Shown: positions 25,065 to 34,585 of the stretch, one piece after another
How the letters are laid out: the number at the start of each line of letters is the position of its first letter
Position numbering within the stretch: position 1 is the first letter of the stretch
Assembly (NCBI GenBank): GCA_052117605.1
Contig: JBQKIT010000012.1
Length of the DNA: 64,000 bases
Reading direction: 5' to 3' (one strand)
From: CAG-791 sp000431495
Lineage (GTDB): Bacteria; Bacillota; Clostridia; Lachnospirales; Lachnospiraceae
Program-made: the position numbers and the translations under genes
The notes under the pieces: model-generated
Database searches by the model: none
Seen by the model: the letters and a program-made list of their open reading frames with translations, nothing else
Told to the model about the DNA's origin: nothing

Positions 25065-26039
25065 TTACTCTTCCGTATATTGCGCAAACAGCTCTGCCAG
25101 TCGTCCGATCATTTCATTTCCGCCCGCCTGATAGGAGTACACAGACAGCACAAACGGCGTGTCCGCAAAAACAATCCCCGCATTGTGGTTATATCCATCC
25201 CGCAGCCCGTATTTCTGCGCAATGGTAACTCCCGGGAGATAGGTCCGGAAGTACTCCCCCGGCTGCGCAGCCTCCAGATAACGCAGCGCATCCGGATACT
25301 CATTCTGATGCTGGTACAGATAGGCCGCACAGTCCATCATCATCCTTGCACAGAAATAATTGTGATGATAATAGCTGTTGTCAATCTCTGCATCGGTAAG
25401 TGTGAAGTATTTTCTCATATTCTGCTTCACAACATCATAGCTGCCCAGATTGTCCATCATGGCTTCCGACAGATCATTATTCGAGAATTCCAGGCTCTGA
25501 TGATGACATTCCGACAGCGGTGTCTGTGTCCCGGGAAGGATGGTATCCCCGGTAATCTGACCGGAAGCCTCCATGTCATAATAAAGAAGATTCAAAGGGA
25601 ACTTATAGGTACTGCAGGCATCCCATTGCTTCAGCTCGTTGTAATAGAACACCTCTCCCGTTACAAGATTCTGATAGGCCACTGCAAAATTTCCGCTGTT
25701 TAACCCTCTGTCCTTCATAAACGCAGATACCAGCTCCTTCGCCCTTTCCGTTCCGGTCATGCTCCCGTCAATTCCGGAAAGCTCCGAGACCTGGACTTCA
25801 GCGTCCTCTTCCAGCTCCCCGGAAAGCGCAGCATCATTTTCTTCCTGCTCTTCTGCGTTCTCCGTTCCGGCCTCGGTATCGTTCTCTGTCGGCTTCTCCG
25901 TTTCCGGAATTGTCTCCCAGGAGGAAACGGTCTCCGTTTCCTCCGATTCTCCCTGGGAAGAAACGGCTGCACCGCAGCCTGTCAGTCCCAGAAGAAACAG
26001 CAGAATCCCTGCTACCACAATCGGTCTCTTTCCTGTCAT
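25065..26039 (-). CDS. Lipoprotein of the class A beta-lactamase-like serine hydrolase fold
   Basis: This 324-residue protein has lipobox LTGC (Cys 22). Acidic linker sequence follows to about residue 90, then a beta-lactamase-like domain. The active-site Ser-x-x-Lys is STYK (in DACSTYKFPLNLLY). A second motif SNND (in LEFSNNDLSEAM) stands in the place of Ser-Asp-Asn. A KYG triad (AQKYGLRDGYNHN) stands in the place of Lys-Thr-Gly. These changes suggest a carboxypeptidase- or esterase-like enzyme acting on the cell wall more than a drug-inactivating enzyme. It overlaps the upstream hydrolase gene by four bases (ATGA). Confidence 0.75.
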   Translation of the reverse strand: MTGKRPIVVAGILLFLLGLTGCGAAVSSQGESEETETVSSWETIPETEKPTENDTEAGTENAEEQEENDAALSGELEEDAEVQVSELSGIDGSMTGTERAKELVSAFMKDRGLNSGNFAVAYQNLVTGEVFYYNELKQWDACSTYKFPLNLLYYDMEASGQITGDTILPGTQTPLSECHHQSLEFSNNDLSEAMMDNLGSYDVVKQNMRKYFTLTDAEIDNSYYHHNYFCARMMMDCAAYLYQHQNEYPDALRYLEAAQPGEYFRTYLPGVTIAQKYGLRDGYNHNAGIVFADTPFVLSVYSYQAGGNEMIGRLAELFAQYTEE

Positions 26040-27235
26040 TCTGTCTCCGAATTCACGATGTTGCGGATTTCTCTGGTCAACCGGTCTGTACCATAGTCCT
26101 TTTTATTCATCATAAGAAGGATCGTCTGATGCACCTGCGGATCGTTGGCAAAATACACGCCAAGCCAGCCGTCCCATCCGTATTCTCCCTTATGTCCGAT
26201 GGTCACTGCCTGATCCGGATCCACCATGACACGGTTCAGATTGGCATAGGTGTGTCCGGCAAGTCCTACCCAGGAATCAAAGCCCTTCTGCTGCCAGGAG
26301 CTCAGCTTTCCTGATGAGAAGAAGCGTACGGTTCCCGGACGAAGAACCTGTTTCCCATTCTCTGCCTTTCCATGATTCATCAGCATTCCCGTAAACTTCC
26401 GATAATCATCCAGTGTCGAGAACAAGCCAGCACCGCCCGATTCGAAAGGATTGGCTCCGCCGTCATTGCGGATTGCAAGATGATTCCCCGTATAGGGAAC
26501 GAGCTCTTCCCCCGGCTGATCCTCACGGTTCATGTATGCCGTCACCAGGCGGCTCTTCTTTTCCTCCGGAATATAAAATGCCGTATCCTCCATCCCGACC
26601 GGATCCAGAATGCTCTCCTTCAGATACTCGCCAAAGCTCATTCCGGTGATTTTCTCGATGACTGCACCCAGGATATCTGCGGAAACACTGTAGTTCCAGC
26701 TGCTGCCAGGCGCAAACAAAAGCGCACATTCGCCGATTCTCTCCGCAAACTCCTGCGTAGTCATGGCATTGTCTGTTCCGAGACGCCGGATGGCATCCTC
26801 GTATATCGCACCGGTTTCCTTCCCGGGGCGGGTCACTTCATCCGGATATACAAGTCCGGATGTCATGTTCAGAAGATCCCGGACGCGCATCGGAGAATCC
26901 TCGGATACCGGGCGGAGAGCTCCTCCCGGCGTCATATAGTACTGCTTCCGGTAAGTCGGCAGATAGCGGAATACCGGATCCTGCAGATCCACATAGCCAT
27001 CCTCAATCAGCTTCATCGCCGCAGCTGCCGTCACCGGCTTTGACATCGAATACATCCGGTACATGCTGTCTCTCGCAATCGGTTTTTCCGCCTCGCGGTC
27101 TGCATATCCGCTCTCCAGATACAGCTTCTCCTCCCCGTTCCGAATGAGGCAGAAGGTGCATCCTGCCACCTCGTTTTCGTCTACTGCACGGTCCATACAA
27201 TTCTGCAAAACTTCTTTGATTTCCGTCACTGACAT
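26036..27235 (-). CDS. Class C beta-lactamase family serine hydrolase
   Basis: This 399-residue cytosolic-looking protein (no signal peptide) has Ser-x-x-Lys as SMSK (MYSMSKPVTAAAAMKLIEDG), a Tyr motif YSVS (SSWNYSVSADILG) and a His-Lys-Gly box GHKGEYGWDG. Members of this family include D-aminopeptidases, esterases and penicillin-binding-like enzymes. The start at 27235 has AGGAGGGG five bases away, and the frame upstream to 27301 has no support. It is coupled to the class A-like lipoprotein gene, an unusual pairing. The substrate is unknown. It probably acts on acyl or D-amino acid peptide bonds. Confidence 0.8.
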   Translation of the reverse strand: MSVTEIKEVLQNCMDRAVDENEVAGCTFCLIRNGEEKLYLESGYADREAEKPIARDSMYRMYSMSKPVTAAAAMKLIEDGYVDLQDPVFRYLPTYRKQYYMTPGGALRPVSEDSPMRVRDLLNMTSGLVYPDEVTRPGKETGAIYEDAIRRLGTDNAMTTQEFAERIGECALLFAPGSSWNYSVSADILGAVIEKITGMSFGEYLKESILDPVGMEDTAFYIPEEKKSRLVTAYMNREDQPGEELVPYTGNHLAIRNDGGANPFESGGAGLFSTLDDYRKFTGMLMNHGKAENGKQVLRPGTVRFFSSGKLSSWQQKGFDSWVGLAGHTYANLNRVMVDPDQAVTIGHKGEYGWDGWLGVYFANDPQVHQTILLMMNKKDYGTDRLTREIRNIVNSETE

Positions 27236-27457
27236 ATTCCCCTCCTGTTTCCACAGACTCCTGCGATCATCGTCTTTTGTTCTTCCCTCTCTCCTGTACA
27301 CACGGAAAACAGATCCGCCATCATTGCATCCCCTTCAGAACGTGCTATGATAGGTACGGTTTGAAAGCTGTCTGTTCCTATTATATGCAGGATTCTTCCA
27401 ACATGTAAGAAACAGCTCGTTTTACTTTTTTCTTACAAAAGGGGAGAGAGGAATACT

Positions 27458-28657
27458 ATGGATTCTTTGGAATTGTGCAGAGAGCTCGCCATCATCATTG
27501 TGGCGGCTAAATTTTTCGGCCTGGTCGCACGCAAGCTTCGTGCGCCGCAGGTAGCCGGTGAGATTGTCGCAGGTCTCCTGATTGGTCCCAGCGTGCTGAA
27601 TCTGGTCCAGTCTTCCGACTTTATGTCGGCACTTGCAGAAATCGGCGTCATTCTTCTGATGTTCTCCGCAGGACTCGGAACCAACCTTCAGGATCTGAAG
27701 CGGACCGGCGCGAGAGCTTTCCTGATTGCCTGTGCAGGCGTGTTTATCCCGCTGATCTGCGGTGCCATCCTGTATATGAGCTTTTACGGCTTTGCCTCTG
27801 TTGGAACAGAAGAATTCTACAAGGCGATCTTTATCGGTACAATTCTTACGGCAACCAGTGTCAGCATCACGGTACAGGCACTGAAGGAATTAGGAAAGCT
27901 TAATGGCGAAGTGGGACAGACCATTCTTTCCGCTGCCATCATCGATGATGTCATCGGTATTCTTGTTCTGACCATTGTCATCGGCTTCAAGGATCCCTCC
28001 ACCAATTTCGGAAAGGTTCTGATGGATACGGGGCTGTTCTTCGTTTTCGCCGTTGGTGCCGGCATCCTGATCAACAAGGTCTTTCAGTGGGTGGACACCC
28101 GCTGGCCGCACACGCAGCGAATCCCGATTCTTGCACTGGCACTGGCATTCTCATTTTCTTATATTGCGGAGCACTTCTTCGGCGTTGCAGATATCACAGG
28201 AGCTTATTGTGCCGGTGTTATCCTCTGCACCCTTGGTGATTCCTCCTACATCAACCGCAAGACAGACATCCAGTCCTACATGCTGTTCGGGCCGATCTTC
28301 TTCGCCTCCATCGGGCTGCAGACCAATATCCGCGAGCTGAATACAACAATTCTCGTATTCTCCGTATTCTTCGTTCTTGTCGGTATGCTCTCCAAGATTA
28401 TCGGCTGCGCCGGCATGTCCAAGCTCCTGCATTTCTCCAACAACGATGCATTGAAGATCGGCTGCGGCATGATGACACGCGGCGAGGTTGCTCTGATCGT
28501 TGCACAGCGTGGATTAAAGATCGGTCTTCTTCATGAAACCTTCTTCACCGCCGTCATTCTTCTGATTATTGTAAGCTCTATCATTACTCCGATCATTCTG
28601 AAGGTACTGTACGCCAGGGATCCTGTGGACGATCCGCTTCCCGGTGAAACAGCATAA
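27458..28657 (+). CDS. CPA2 family cation:proton antiporter (KefB/NapA-like membrane domain)
   Basis: This 399-residue membrane protein has about twelve hydrophobic segments. It carries the CPA2 motifs APQVAGEIVAGLLIGPSVLN and AAIIDDVIGILVLTIVIGF, the latter with the paired Asp of the ion site. It ends soon after the last helix, with no TrkA-N/RCK regulatory domain, so it resembles the short NapA-like exchangers for Na+ or K+ against H+. It is transcribed alone on the plus strand, divergent from the hydrolase operon, with GGGGAGAG upstream of the ATG. Confidence 0.9.
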   Translation: MDSLELCRELAIIIVAAKFFGLVARKLRAPQVAGEIVAGLLIGPSVLNLVQSSDFMSALAEIGVILLMFSAGLGTNLQDLKRTGARAFLIACAGVFIPLICGAILYMSFYGFASVGTEEFYKAIFIGTILTATSVSITVQALKELGKLNGEVGQTILSAAIIDDVIGILVLTIVIGFKDPSTNFGKVLMDTGLFFVFAVGAGILINKVFQWVDTRWPHTQRIPILALALAFSFSYIAEHFFGVADITGAYCAGVILCTLGDSSYINRKTDIQSYMLFGPIFFASIGLQTNIRELNTTILVFSVFFVLVGMLSKIIGCAGMSKLLHFSNNDALKIGCGMMTRGEVALIVAQRGLKIGLLHETFFTAVILLIIVSSIITPIILKVLYARDPVDDPLPGETA

Positions 28658-28720
28658 AACCTTGTTCCTGATCGGCCGGACATGGACGTATCGAATGCCC
28701 GCCGGATCCACCAGAAGAGA

Positions 28721-28772
28721 GAAAAGCAGGCGTCAGCGATTTCTTTTCGCTGACGCCTGCTTTTTCTTTTTC
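28721..28772. terminator. Bidirectional terminator between antiporter and CDF gene
   Basis: A 14-bp perfect stem (GCAGGCGTCAGCGA / TCGCTGACGCCTGC) with an eight-base-scale loop is followed by TTTTTCTTTTT on the plus strand and TTTTCTCTC on the minus strand. It ends the plus-strand antiporter gene and the minus-strand CDF operon. Confidence 0.9.
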
Positions 28773-28785
28773 CATATTCTGCAGA

Positions 28786-29730
28786 TTACGCTTCCGCATT
28801 CTCGAACGCGTCCGGAATATCCGGAATCAGCTCCACATAAGTCTGCTCAAATTCTCCGCGCAGCTCTTCGCGGATCTTTCCCCGAATGGCCGCCCAGTGA
28901 CGAACATCAATCATTCCGGTCACAACATCAGGACTGACGTATACCTCAATCCACACCTTTCTTCCGGTCTGAATCACATCCAGAAACGAGCAGCTGCAAG
29001 GATATTCCTTCATCACTCCGTCCACCGCGTTTCGAATCGTGGTCATGGACGCTTCATCCGGAGCAAACAATACCAGCTCACGAAAGCCGTGAAAAATCGA
29101 TGTCACAGGCTCTCGAATCAGAACGCAGGCCATGATAATCGCAACCGCAGAATCCAGATACGGAACAATCACCTCTGCCGGCGTATTCTTCAGAATCAGC
29201 TGTGAAAAGAATGCAAGTGCAACACCCATACTGCTGACAGCATCCTGCTTCCACAGATAGACCTCCGCCTCGATCGTCGGAGAATTAAACTTTCTGGAAA
29301 GATACTTCAGTGCCAGCAAAACAAGAAGACACAGAAAACCAATCAGCATCTCGTACACAGCAACGCCGTTGAAATCTACCGTGTGGCCGCCTTCCAGTAT
29401 AACTCCTATATTCGCGCCGATCATGGAAATGATGACGAACAGAAGAATCCCGTATTTCACAATCAGAAAGACCGATTCAAGCTGTGAATATCCATACGGA
29501 TGCTTCTCCGTGACCGGCTTGTACAAAAGCGGTACCAGAACGAGAAAGGGTCCCAGCAGAATCAGATCCGCAATGTCGAAGATTCCATCCATCAGAATCG
29601 AATAGGAATGAAATACGACTGCCATTGCGACTTCGGTAATGGTAAAAAACGTACTGCACAGAAACGAAAATCGAAGAATTCTCTCTTCCTGCTGTTCCCT
29701 GCTTGTAATCGTGCGCTGCTGCGCCGGCAT
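28786..29730 (-). CDS. Cation diffusion facilitator (CDF) family transporter
   Basis: This 314-residue protein has six hydrophobic segments and a soluble C-terminal domain of about 90 residues. The first metal-site helix has SILMDGIFDIADL (Asp pairs) and the fifth has WKQDAVSSMGVALAF, in place of the common His-Asp pairs. CDF proteins export Zn2+, Mn2+, Fe2+ or similar ions. The missing His suggests Mn or another metal, not Zn, but this is inference. The start at 29730 has AGAGGAG and lies one base after the alanine racemase stop, so the two are coupled. It is the last gene of the D-glutamate locus operon. Confidence 0.85.
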   Translation of the reverse strand: MPAQQRTITSREQQEERILRFSFLCSTFFTITEVAMAVVFHSYSILMDGIFDIADLILLGPFLVLVPLLYKPVTEKHPYGYSQLESVFLIVKYGILLFVIISMIGANIGVILEGGHTVDFNGVAVYEMLIGFLCLLVLLALKYLSRKFNSPTIEAEVYLWKQDAVSSMGVALAFFSQLILKNTPAEVIVPYLDSAVAIIMACVLIREPVTSIFHGFRELVLFAPDEASMTTIRNAVDGVMKEYPCSCSFLDVIQTGRKVWIEVYVSPDVVTGMIDVRHWAAIRGKIREELRGEFEQTYVELIPDIPDAFENAEA

Positions 29731-29731
29731 A

Positions 29732-30889
29732 TTATCTCCTCTTTTCCGAATAAATTCTAGGTACCCGCTTGCCAAGGTCACAGGCAAATTCATAGTTGAA
29801 TCTTCCTGAAATCCTTCCAAGCTCCTCCAGTGTAATCGTTTCCGTTCCGTCCGTACCGATCAGAGTCACCGGATCGCCCTCCCGGACGTCCGGAAGCCCG
29901 GTCACATCCACCATAAACTGATCCATACAGACCCTTCCAAGGATCGGAGCTCTCTTTCCGCGAATCAGAGCCTCGCCCTTGTTCGAGAGCCCTCTTGCAT
30001 AACCATCGCCGTATCCAACCGGAATGGTTGCGATTCGGGTTTCCTTTTCGGTGACAAACGTTCCGCCATAACTTACTGCGGTTCCCGCAGGAACCGTCTT
30101 GACATATACAACATGAGAATGGAGTGAAAGGAGCGGCCGCAGCGGCACGATATTCTTCGGTACTTCCTCGGACGGCCACAGCCCGTACAGCGTAATTCCG
30201 GCACGGACCATATCCAGGTTGGCCTCCGGAAAGCGAATCAGCCCGGCGCTGTTGGAGCAATGCTGAACCGGAATTCGATATCCCAGCTCCTTCTCGATGC
30301 GCCCGCAGAACTCCGTAAACTCTCTGATCTGCCGGAAGGTATTCTCCGGAGCCGTTTCATCTGCCTTGGAGAAATGCGTAAAGATGCCTTCTACCTCAAT
30401 TCCTTCTGTTTCCAGCGCCTTCTTTACAAAGGAAAGCCCGCTGTCATCCGGCCGGATTCCGATTCTTGCCATCGCCGTATCCACCGCGATATGTACCTTG
30501 ATCCGCTTGCCGGTCTTTCCTGCAGCAAGAGAGAACTCCTCCAGCATATCCTCCCGGAAGCAGGCGGGCCGGATTTCCTTCTGCGCCAGCCCTTCATAAC
30601 AGTACGGAAAAACATAACCGAGAATCAGAATCGGTTTCTTTATGCCGCCGTCCCGAAGCTCACAAGCCTCCTCGTACGTTGCTACCGCATAGCCCCAGAG
30701 ATAATCCAGCGACTCCAGCTTCTCTGCGATTCGAAGTGCACCGTGTCCGTACCCGTCCGTCTTGATGACTGCCGCCATCTTTGTGCCGGGCTTCAGATTC
30801 TGGTGCATTCTTTCCATATTATACAGGGCGGCGTCCAGATCGACCTCCGCCCATACTCTGTCGTAATGCTCTGCTTCTGTAAAGCTCAT
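29732..30889 (-). CDS. alr: Alanine racemase (PLP dependent)
   Basis: This 385-residue protein interconverts L- and D-alanine for peptidoglycan. The PLP-binding Lys is in AAVIKTDGYGHGALRIAEK. The catalytic Tyr region is AVSYGGTFVTEKETRIAT. The substrate loop includes GRVCMDQFMVDVTGLPDV. It lies between the DUF4392 gene and the CDF gene in one operon. Its position in a locus with D-glutamate enzymes suggests it may feed the D-amino acid aminotransferase with D-alanine. A second, housekeeping alr could exist elsewhere. Confidence 0.92.
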   Translation of the reverse strand: MSFTEAEHYDRVWAEVDLDAALYNMERMHQNLKPGTKMAAVIKTDGYGHGALRIAEKLESLDYLWGYAVATYEEACELRDGGIKKPILILGYVFPYCYEGLAQKEIRPACFREDMLEEFSLAAGKTGKRIKVHIAVDTAMARIGIRPDDSGLSFVKKALETEGIEVEGIFTHFSKADETAPENTFRQIREFTEFCGRIEKELGYRIPVQHCSNSAGLIRFPEANLDMVRAGITLYGLWPSEEVPKNIVPLRPLLSLHSHVVYVKTVPAGTAVSYGGTFVTEKETRIATIPVGYGDGYARGLSNKGEALIRGKRAPILGRVCMDQFMVDVTGLPDVREGDPVTLIGTDGTETITLEELGRISGRFNYEFACDLGKRVPRIYSEKRR

Positions 30890-30961
30890 ATTTTCCGTCT
30901 TTCTTCAAAATCACTGCCGAAAGCGGCCTATCTGTATGCCATTATACCGCAAATAGCCGTT

Positions 30962-31840
30962 TTAATTTTCCCCTGATACACATTTTATCAGAGCTGTCAG
31001 GATTTCGGCCTCTTCTCCATGGGAATATCCGTCCACATGCGCAATTCTTTCGTGCGTCACCCCGTCAACGCTGCCGATTTCAACCGTCTTTTCAATAAAC
31101 TTCATGGTTTTCCGGTCCACCGGCTCTTCATCGATCACCGAGTAAATCTTCCTTCCTGTCAGCAGCTGAAGAGCCGCTGCGATTCCATAGGCCCCCCAGT
31201 TGGAGACGCTGGCTGTTACAAGAAGATCCGTCCGCACCTTGCAGGGAACCAGGGACAGCTCCTTTTCAATGACATCCGCAAGATTTCCCATGCCGATTTC
31301 ATTTCCGCCGTCACCAACGCCGATGGTTGGAATCCGCTTTCCGTCCTCCTCTGCATCCGGTCCAAACAGCTCGAAGATACGATCCACCGGTGCAGTATGC
31401 TCACGGATGCTGATTCCACGCATGTTTGCATAATCATTTTCCGTGTTCTTTCCGCAGCGCTCGATGGAAATCATGCCGACCGGCTGATACTTCTTTACCA
31501 CAGCATTGCATGCGTCATCATCTGCATCCATCGGCAGGTATTCGGTTTCAATCCCCTCCGGTTCAAAGAAGCCCTTACAGAAGGAATCTGTTACAATAAC
31601 CGGATGGTAGCCAAGCGCCGCGAGAGCTTTTGCACATACCATGGTGCCTGCAGGTCCGTCGGTCTCTGCATAGCCCGCCACATAAAAGCCGGTTGTGAGA
31701 AGAACCGTTCCCTTCTCCCAGGACAGAATCTCTCTTGCCGCACTCTCACAAAGCCCGCTCTTCTGATGCTCTCTCAGAATGTGCATTCCGCGCTGTGTAT
31801 GTCTGAGAACAATTTCGTCGATCTTCTCATACTCATTCAT
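30962..31840 (-). CDS. DUF4392 protein, D-glutamate cyclase C-terminal-type domain
   Basis: This 292-residue protein carries the DUF4392 motifs ETDGPAGTMVCAKALAALGY and TIGVGDGGNEIGMGNL. In the mammalian D-glutamate cyclase this domain forms the C-terminal half and a DUF1445 domain forms the N-terminal half. Together they convert D-glutamate to 5-oxo-D-proline. Here the two are separate genes in the same operon with pxpA between them. The start at 31840 follows AGAGGTG. The ATG at 31858 is less likely. Confidence 0.85.
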   Translation of the reverse strand: MNEYEKIDEIVLRHTQRGMHILREHQKSGLCESAAREILSWEKGTVLLTTGFYVAGYAETDGPAGTMVCAKALAALGYHPVIVTDSFCKGFFEPEGIETEYLPMDADDDACNAVVKKYQPVGMISIERCGKNTENDYANMRGISIREHTAPVDRIFELFGPDAEEDGKRIPTIGVGDGGNEIGMGNLADVIEKELSLVPCKVRTDLLVTASVSNWGAYGIAAALQLLTGRKIYSVIDEEPVDRKTMKFIEKTVEIGSVDGVTHERIAHVDGYSHGEEAEILTALIKCVSGEN

Positions 31841-31900
31841 TTTATTCACCTCTTCCATCTCTTCCGCTTTTTCCTGTCTGTTCTCTTTCTCAGGACGGAA

Positions 31901-32668
31901 TCAGGCAAGAATCTCCTTCATCGAAACAACCGTGACACCCTCAGCTTCCAGCGCCGCACGAATTTTCTGTGAGAACAGAACCGCCTTCGGATTGTCTCCG
32001 TGCAGACAGATGGAGTCCGGTATCACCTCAATTTCCTTCCCGGTAATTGCAGTGACCTTATGGTCTCTGACCATGGAAATCACCCGCCGGATGGCCTCTT
32101 CTTCATCTGTAATCACCGCTCCCTCTTTCGAGCGGGCAACCAGAGAGCCATCCTCCTCATAAGCGCGATCCGCAAATACTTCCTTTGCGTACGGAAGTCC
32201 TGCTCTTTTTGCTGCTTCGATCAGCTGTGAGCCGGAAAGTCCCAGCAGAATCAAGGTCGGATCCACCGATCGGATTCCCTCACAGATGGCATCTGCCATC
32301 ACAGGATCCTTTCCTGCCATGTTGTACATGGCACCGTGAGGTTTGACATGCTGAAGCGGAACACCTGCTGCCGTACAGAACGCCTTCAGCGCACCAACCT
32401 GATACATGATCATGGCCTTCAGCTCTTCTGCAGATACCTTCATATTCCGACGGCCGAAGCCAACCAGATCCGGAAAGCCCGGGTGCGCACCGACTGCCAC
32501 GCCGGCCGCTTTGCAGGCGGCCACTGTTTTCTCCATTACCACCGGATCCGACGCATGAAAGCCGCAGGCAACATTGGCAGAAGTAATGTGGGAAACCACT
32601 TCTGCATCCATTCCGATCTTATAGTTGCCAAAGCTCTCTCCCATATCGCAGTTCAAATCTATTTTCAT
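31901..32668 (-). CDS. pxpA: 5-oxoprolinase subunit A (LamB/YcsF family)
   Basis: This 255-residue protein starts with the family signature MKIDLNCDMGESFGNYKIGM and contains HITSANVACGFHASDP, VGAHPGFPDLVGFGRR and HVKPHGAMYNM. With PxpB and PxpC it opens 5-oxoproline to glutamate using ATP. pxpB and pxpC lie about 2 kb upstream on the same strand, separated by the aminotransferase gene and two terminators. The pxp set is therefore split over two transcripts. Confidence 0.93.
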   Translation of the reverse strand: MKIDLNCDMGESFGNYKIGMDAEVVSHITSANVACGFHASDPVVMEKTVAACKAAGVAVGAHPGFPDLVGFGRRNMKVSAEELKAMIMYQVGALKAFCTAAGVPLQHVKPHGAMYNMAGKDPVMADAICEGIRSVDPTLILLGLSGSQLIEAAKRAGLPYAKEVFADRAYEEDGSLVARSKEGAVITDEEEAIRRVISMVRDHKVTAITGKEIEVIPDSICLHGDNPKAVLFSQKIRAALEAEGVTVVSMKEILA

Positions 32669-32692
32669 AGCATCCTCTTTTCTTTTACATCT

Positions 32693-33478
32693 TCAGTACT
32701 TCAGATTTACGTTCTTCACATCGGTAATGAACATATGTCCCGGCGCATGTGTGATCACATAATCCGGCTTCGACTGCATGATCACGTTCTGCGGTGTTAC
32801 CCCGCACGGCCAGAAGACAGGAACCTCCCCTTCCCGGATTGTCACCCGGTCGCCGTAATCCGGATGATCCAGATCTGCAATTCCAATATGAGACGGATCT
32901 CCGATATGGATCGGCGCACCGTGAACCTTTGGCATGGCACCGGTAATCAGAACCGCCTTCGGAACCAGCTCATATGGAATCGGCCGCATGGAAACCACCA
33001 TATTTCCATGAAAAATACCTGCAGACCTGCAGGGAATGTTCGTATTATACATCGGAACATTGCAGCCTTCCTCGATCTGCCTCACCGGAACATCCGCAGC
33101 AAGAAGATCACCTTCAAAGGAAAAGCTGCAGCCGATCAGGAAGCTGACAAGATCATCTCTCCAGTAAGGAGATGCATCCTCCACCTCTCTGGTCAGAATT
33201 CCCTTTTCATAAATGCGGTAGCGCGGAATGTCCATTGCAATGTCCGCATTGTCCGCAATTTCATGAAGCTGTCTGCTTCCGGTATCACTCACCTCCAGAA
33301 GAGGGCAGGCTCTTGGATTTCGCTGTGCAAACAGCAGAAAATCATAAGCGATTTCACGAGGCAGCGCCACCAGGTTTGCCTGTGCATAGCCCTGACACAT
33401 TCCGGAAGTCTGTCCGCTCATTTCTCCGCTTCGGATTTTTGCTCTCACCTCTGAGGGCAGCATTGTTGTATAGTCCAT
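32693..33478 (-). CDS. DUF1445 protein, D-glutamate cyclase N-terminal-type domain
   Basis: This 261-residue protein is of the UPF0317/DUF1445 family, annotated in many genomes as a putative hydro-lyase. Family features include GMCQGYAQANLVALPREIAYDF, LIGCSFSFEGDLL, MYNTNIPCRSAGIF and VPVFWPCGVTPQNV. This domain is the N-terminal half of the fused D-glutamate cyclase of animals. It is the first gene of the operon, with pxpA and DUF4392 following. The terminator at 33505-33544 upstream separates it from the aminotransferase. Confidence 0.88.
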   Translation of the reverse strand: MDYTTMLPSEVRAKIRSGEMSGQTSGMCQGYAQANLVALPREIAYDFLLFAQRNPRACPLLEVSDTGSRQLHEIADNADIAMDIPRYRIYEKGILTREVEDASPYWRDDLVSFLIGCSFSFEGDLLAADVPVRQIEEGCNVPMYNTNIPCRSAGIFHGNMVVSMRPIPYELVPKAVLITGAMPKVHGAPIHIGDPSHIGIADLDHPDYGDRVTIREGEVPVFWPCGVTPQNVIMQSKPDYVITHAPGHMFITDVKNVNLKY

Positions 33479-33504
33479 ATTCTCTCCTCGTATTTTTCAT
33501 AATC

Positions 33505-33544
33505 AGAAAAGAAAGATTCCACCGGCTGATGCCGGAGGAATCTT
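33505..33544 (-). terminator. Terminator of the aminotransferase gene
   Basis: The minus strand reads GAAAGATTCC, loop with an inner CCGGC/GCCGG pair, GGAATCTTTC followed by TTTTC. It sits 25-70 bases past the aminotransferase stop. Confidence 0.8.
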
Positions 33545-33571
33545 TCCATCTTGTCTGAACCTCGGCTCAGC

Positions 33572-34417
33572 TTAGTTGGTTGCCTCTTCGAATTCCTCAT
33601 ACAGATGACTGCGAAGATCCTCCAGCATTTCCGGAGCCTTTCCTCCGACCGGCTGACCGTCCAGCGTATTGCAGTGCATGCAGAGCTTGCTGGAGCTGGT
33701 AACAAGAATCTCATCCGCCTTCCGCAGAGTATCCAGATCGTACGGTGTCTCACTGACCGCATAGCCAAGCTTCTTGCACATGCGGATCAGGTGAGCTCTT
33801 GCAATACCGGGAAGAATCAGCTCATCGGTCGGTGCGGTAAAAAGCTTGCCGTCCTTGATGATGTGTACGTTGCTGTGTGCACATTCTGTAACACGATTGT
33901 TCATGTTCTTGCGGTACAGAATCGTTTCCACACAGTCTGCTTCCTTTGCGTGCTCTGCTGCCACACAGGAAGGAATCAGATTCAGTGTCTTGATATTGCA
34001 GTGATAAAAACGGGTATCCGGCTCTGTGATACAGCGGATCGGAGCCTTTCCATCTCCGATTTCAGCAGGGGTGAGCATCACCCACAGGTTTGCCGGGCCT
34101 TCCGGATATACATGATTGCGCAGTCCGCTTCCTCTTGTTACCTGATAGTAAACAAACAGATTTCCGGTATCCATCTTTCTGACCAGATCATTCAGAAGAG
34201 CCTTCAGCTCATCCTTGCTGACCGGAATCTTAATGTCCAGGAGAGCTGCGCTGTTAAAGAAACGATCCACGTGCTCATCCATTGCAAAAATGTGATAATT
34301 CCGGCACGGACCTGCATCATAAACACCATCTCCGAACCAGTGTACACGATCGGTCATCGGAATGGACATGTTCTCGATCTCATCATATTTTCCGTTATAA
34401 TATCCAAGTGTCTTCAT
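33572..34417 (-). CDS. Class IV aminotransferase, D-amino-acid transaminase type
   Basis: This 281-residue PLP enzyme has the Lys-containing segment NIKTLNLIPSCVAAEHA, which corresponds to the DIKSLNLL segment of known D-alanine aminotransferases. It also has VTRGSGLRNHVYPEG, the Arg-x-His segment that fixes D-substrate carboxylates. It would exchange D-alanine and 2-oxoglutarate with D-glutamate and pyruvate. The start at 34417 follows AAGGAG, and the 24 preceding residues of the open frame are not family-like. It is a single-gene unit between two terminators. Confidence 0.85.
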   Translation of the reverse strand: MKTLGYYNGKYDEIENMSIPMTDRVHWFGDGVYDAGPCRNYHIFAMDEHVDRFFNSAALLDIKIPVSKDELKALLNDLVRKMDTGNLFVYYQVTRGSGLRNHVYPEGPANLWVMLTPAEIGDGKAPIRCITEPDTRFYHCNIKTLNLIPSCVAAEHAKEADCVETILYRKNMNNRVTECAHSNVHIIKDGKLFTAPTDELILPGIARAHLIRMCKKLGYAVSETPYDLDTLRKADEILVTSSSKLCMHCNTLDGQPVGGKAPEMLEDLRSHLYEEFEEATN

Positions 34418-34441
34418 TTTCGCTCTCCTTCTGCTTTGTAC

Positions 34442-34478
34442 AAAAAAACGCCAGACGGAATTCCTTTCCATCCGGCGT
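34442..34478 (-). terminator. Terminator of the pxpB-pxpC unit
   Basis: The minus strand reads ACGCCGGATGG, loop, CCGTCTGGCGTTTTTTTG. It lies about 105 bases past the pxpC stop and just upstream of the aminotransferase ribosome binding site. Confidence 0.8.
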
Positions 34479-34585
34479 CCTTGCCTCATTACAAAACTAA
34501 ACTCATTATAATTCTATGTTTCTTCCTGTCAACCATCCATTTGCAAAAATACTTCAAAGCTTCCGTGGATGTTAACCGATCAGCT

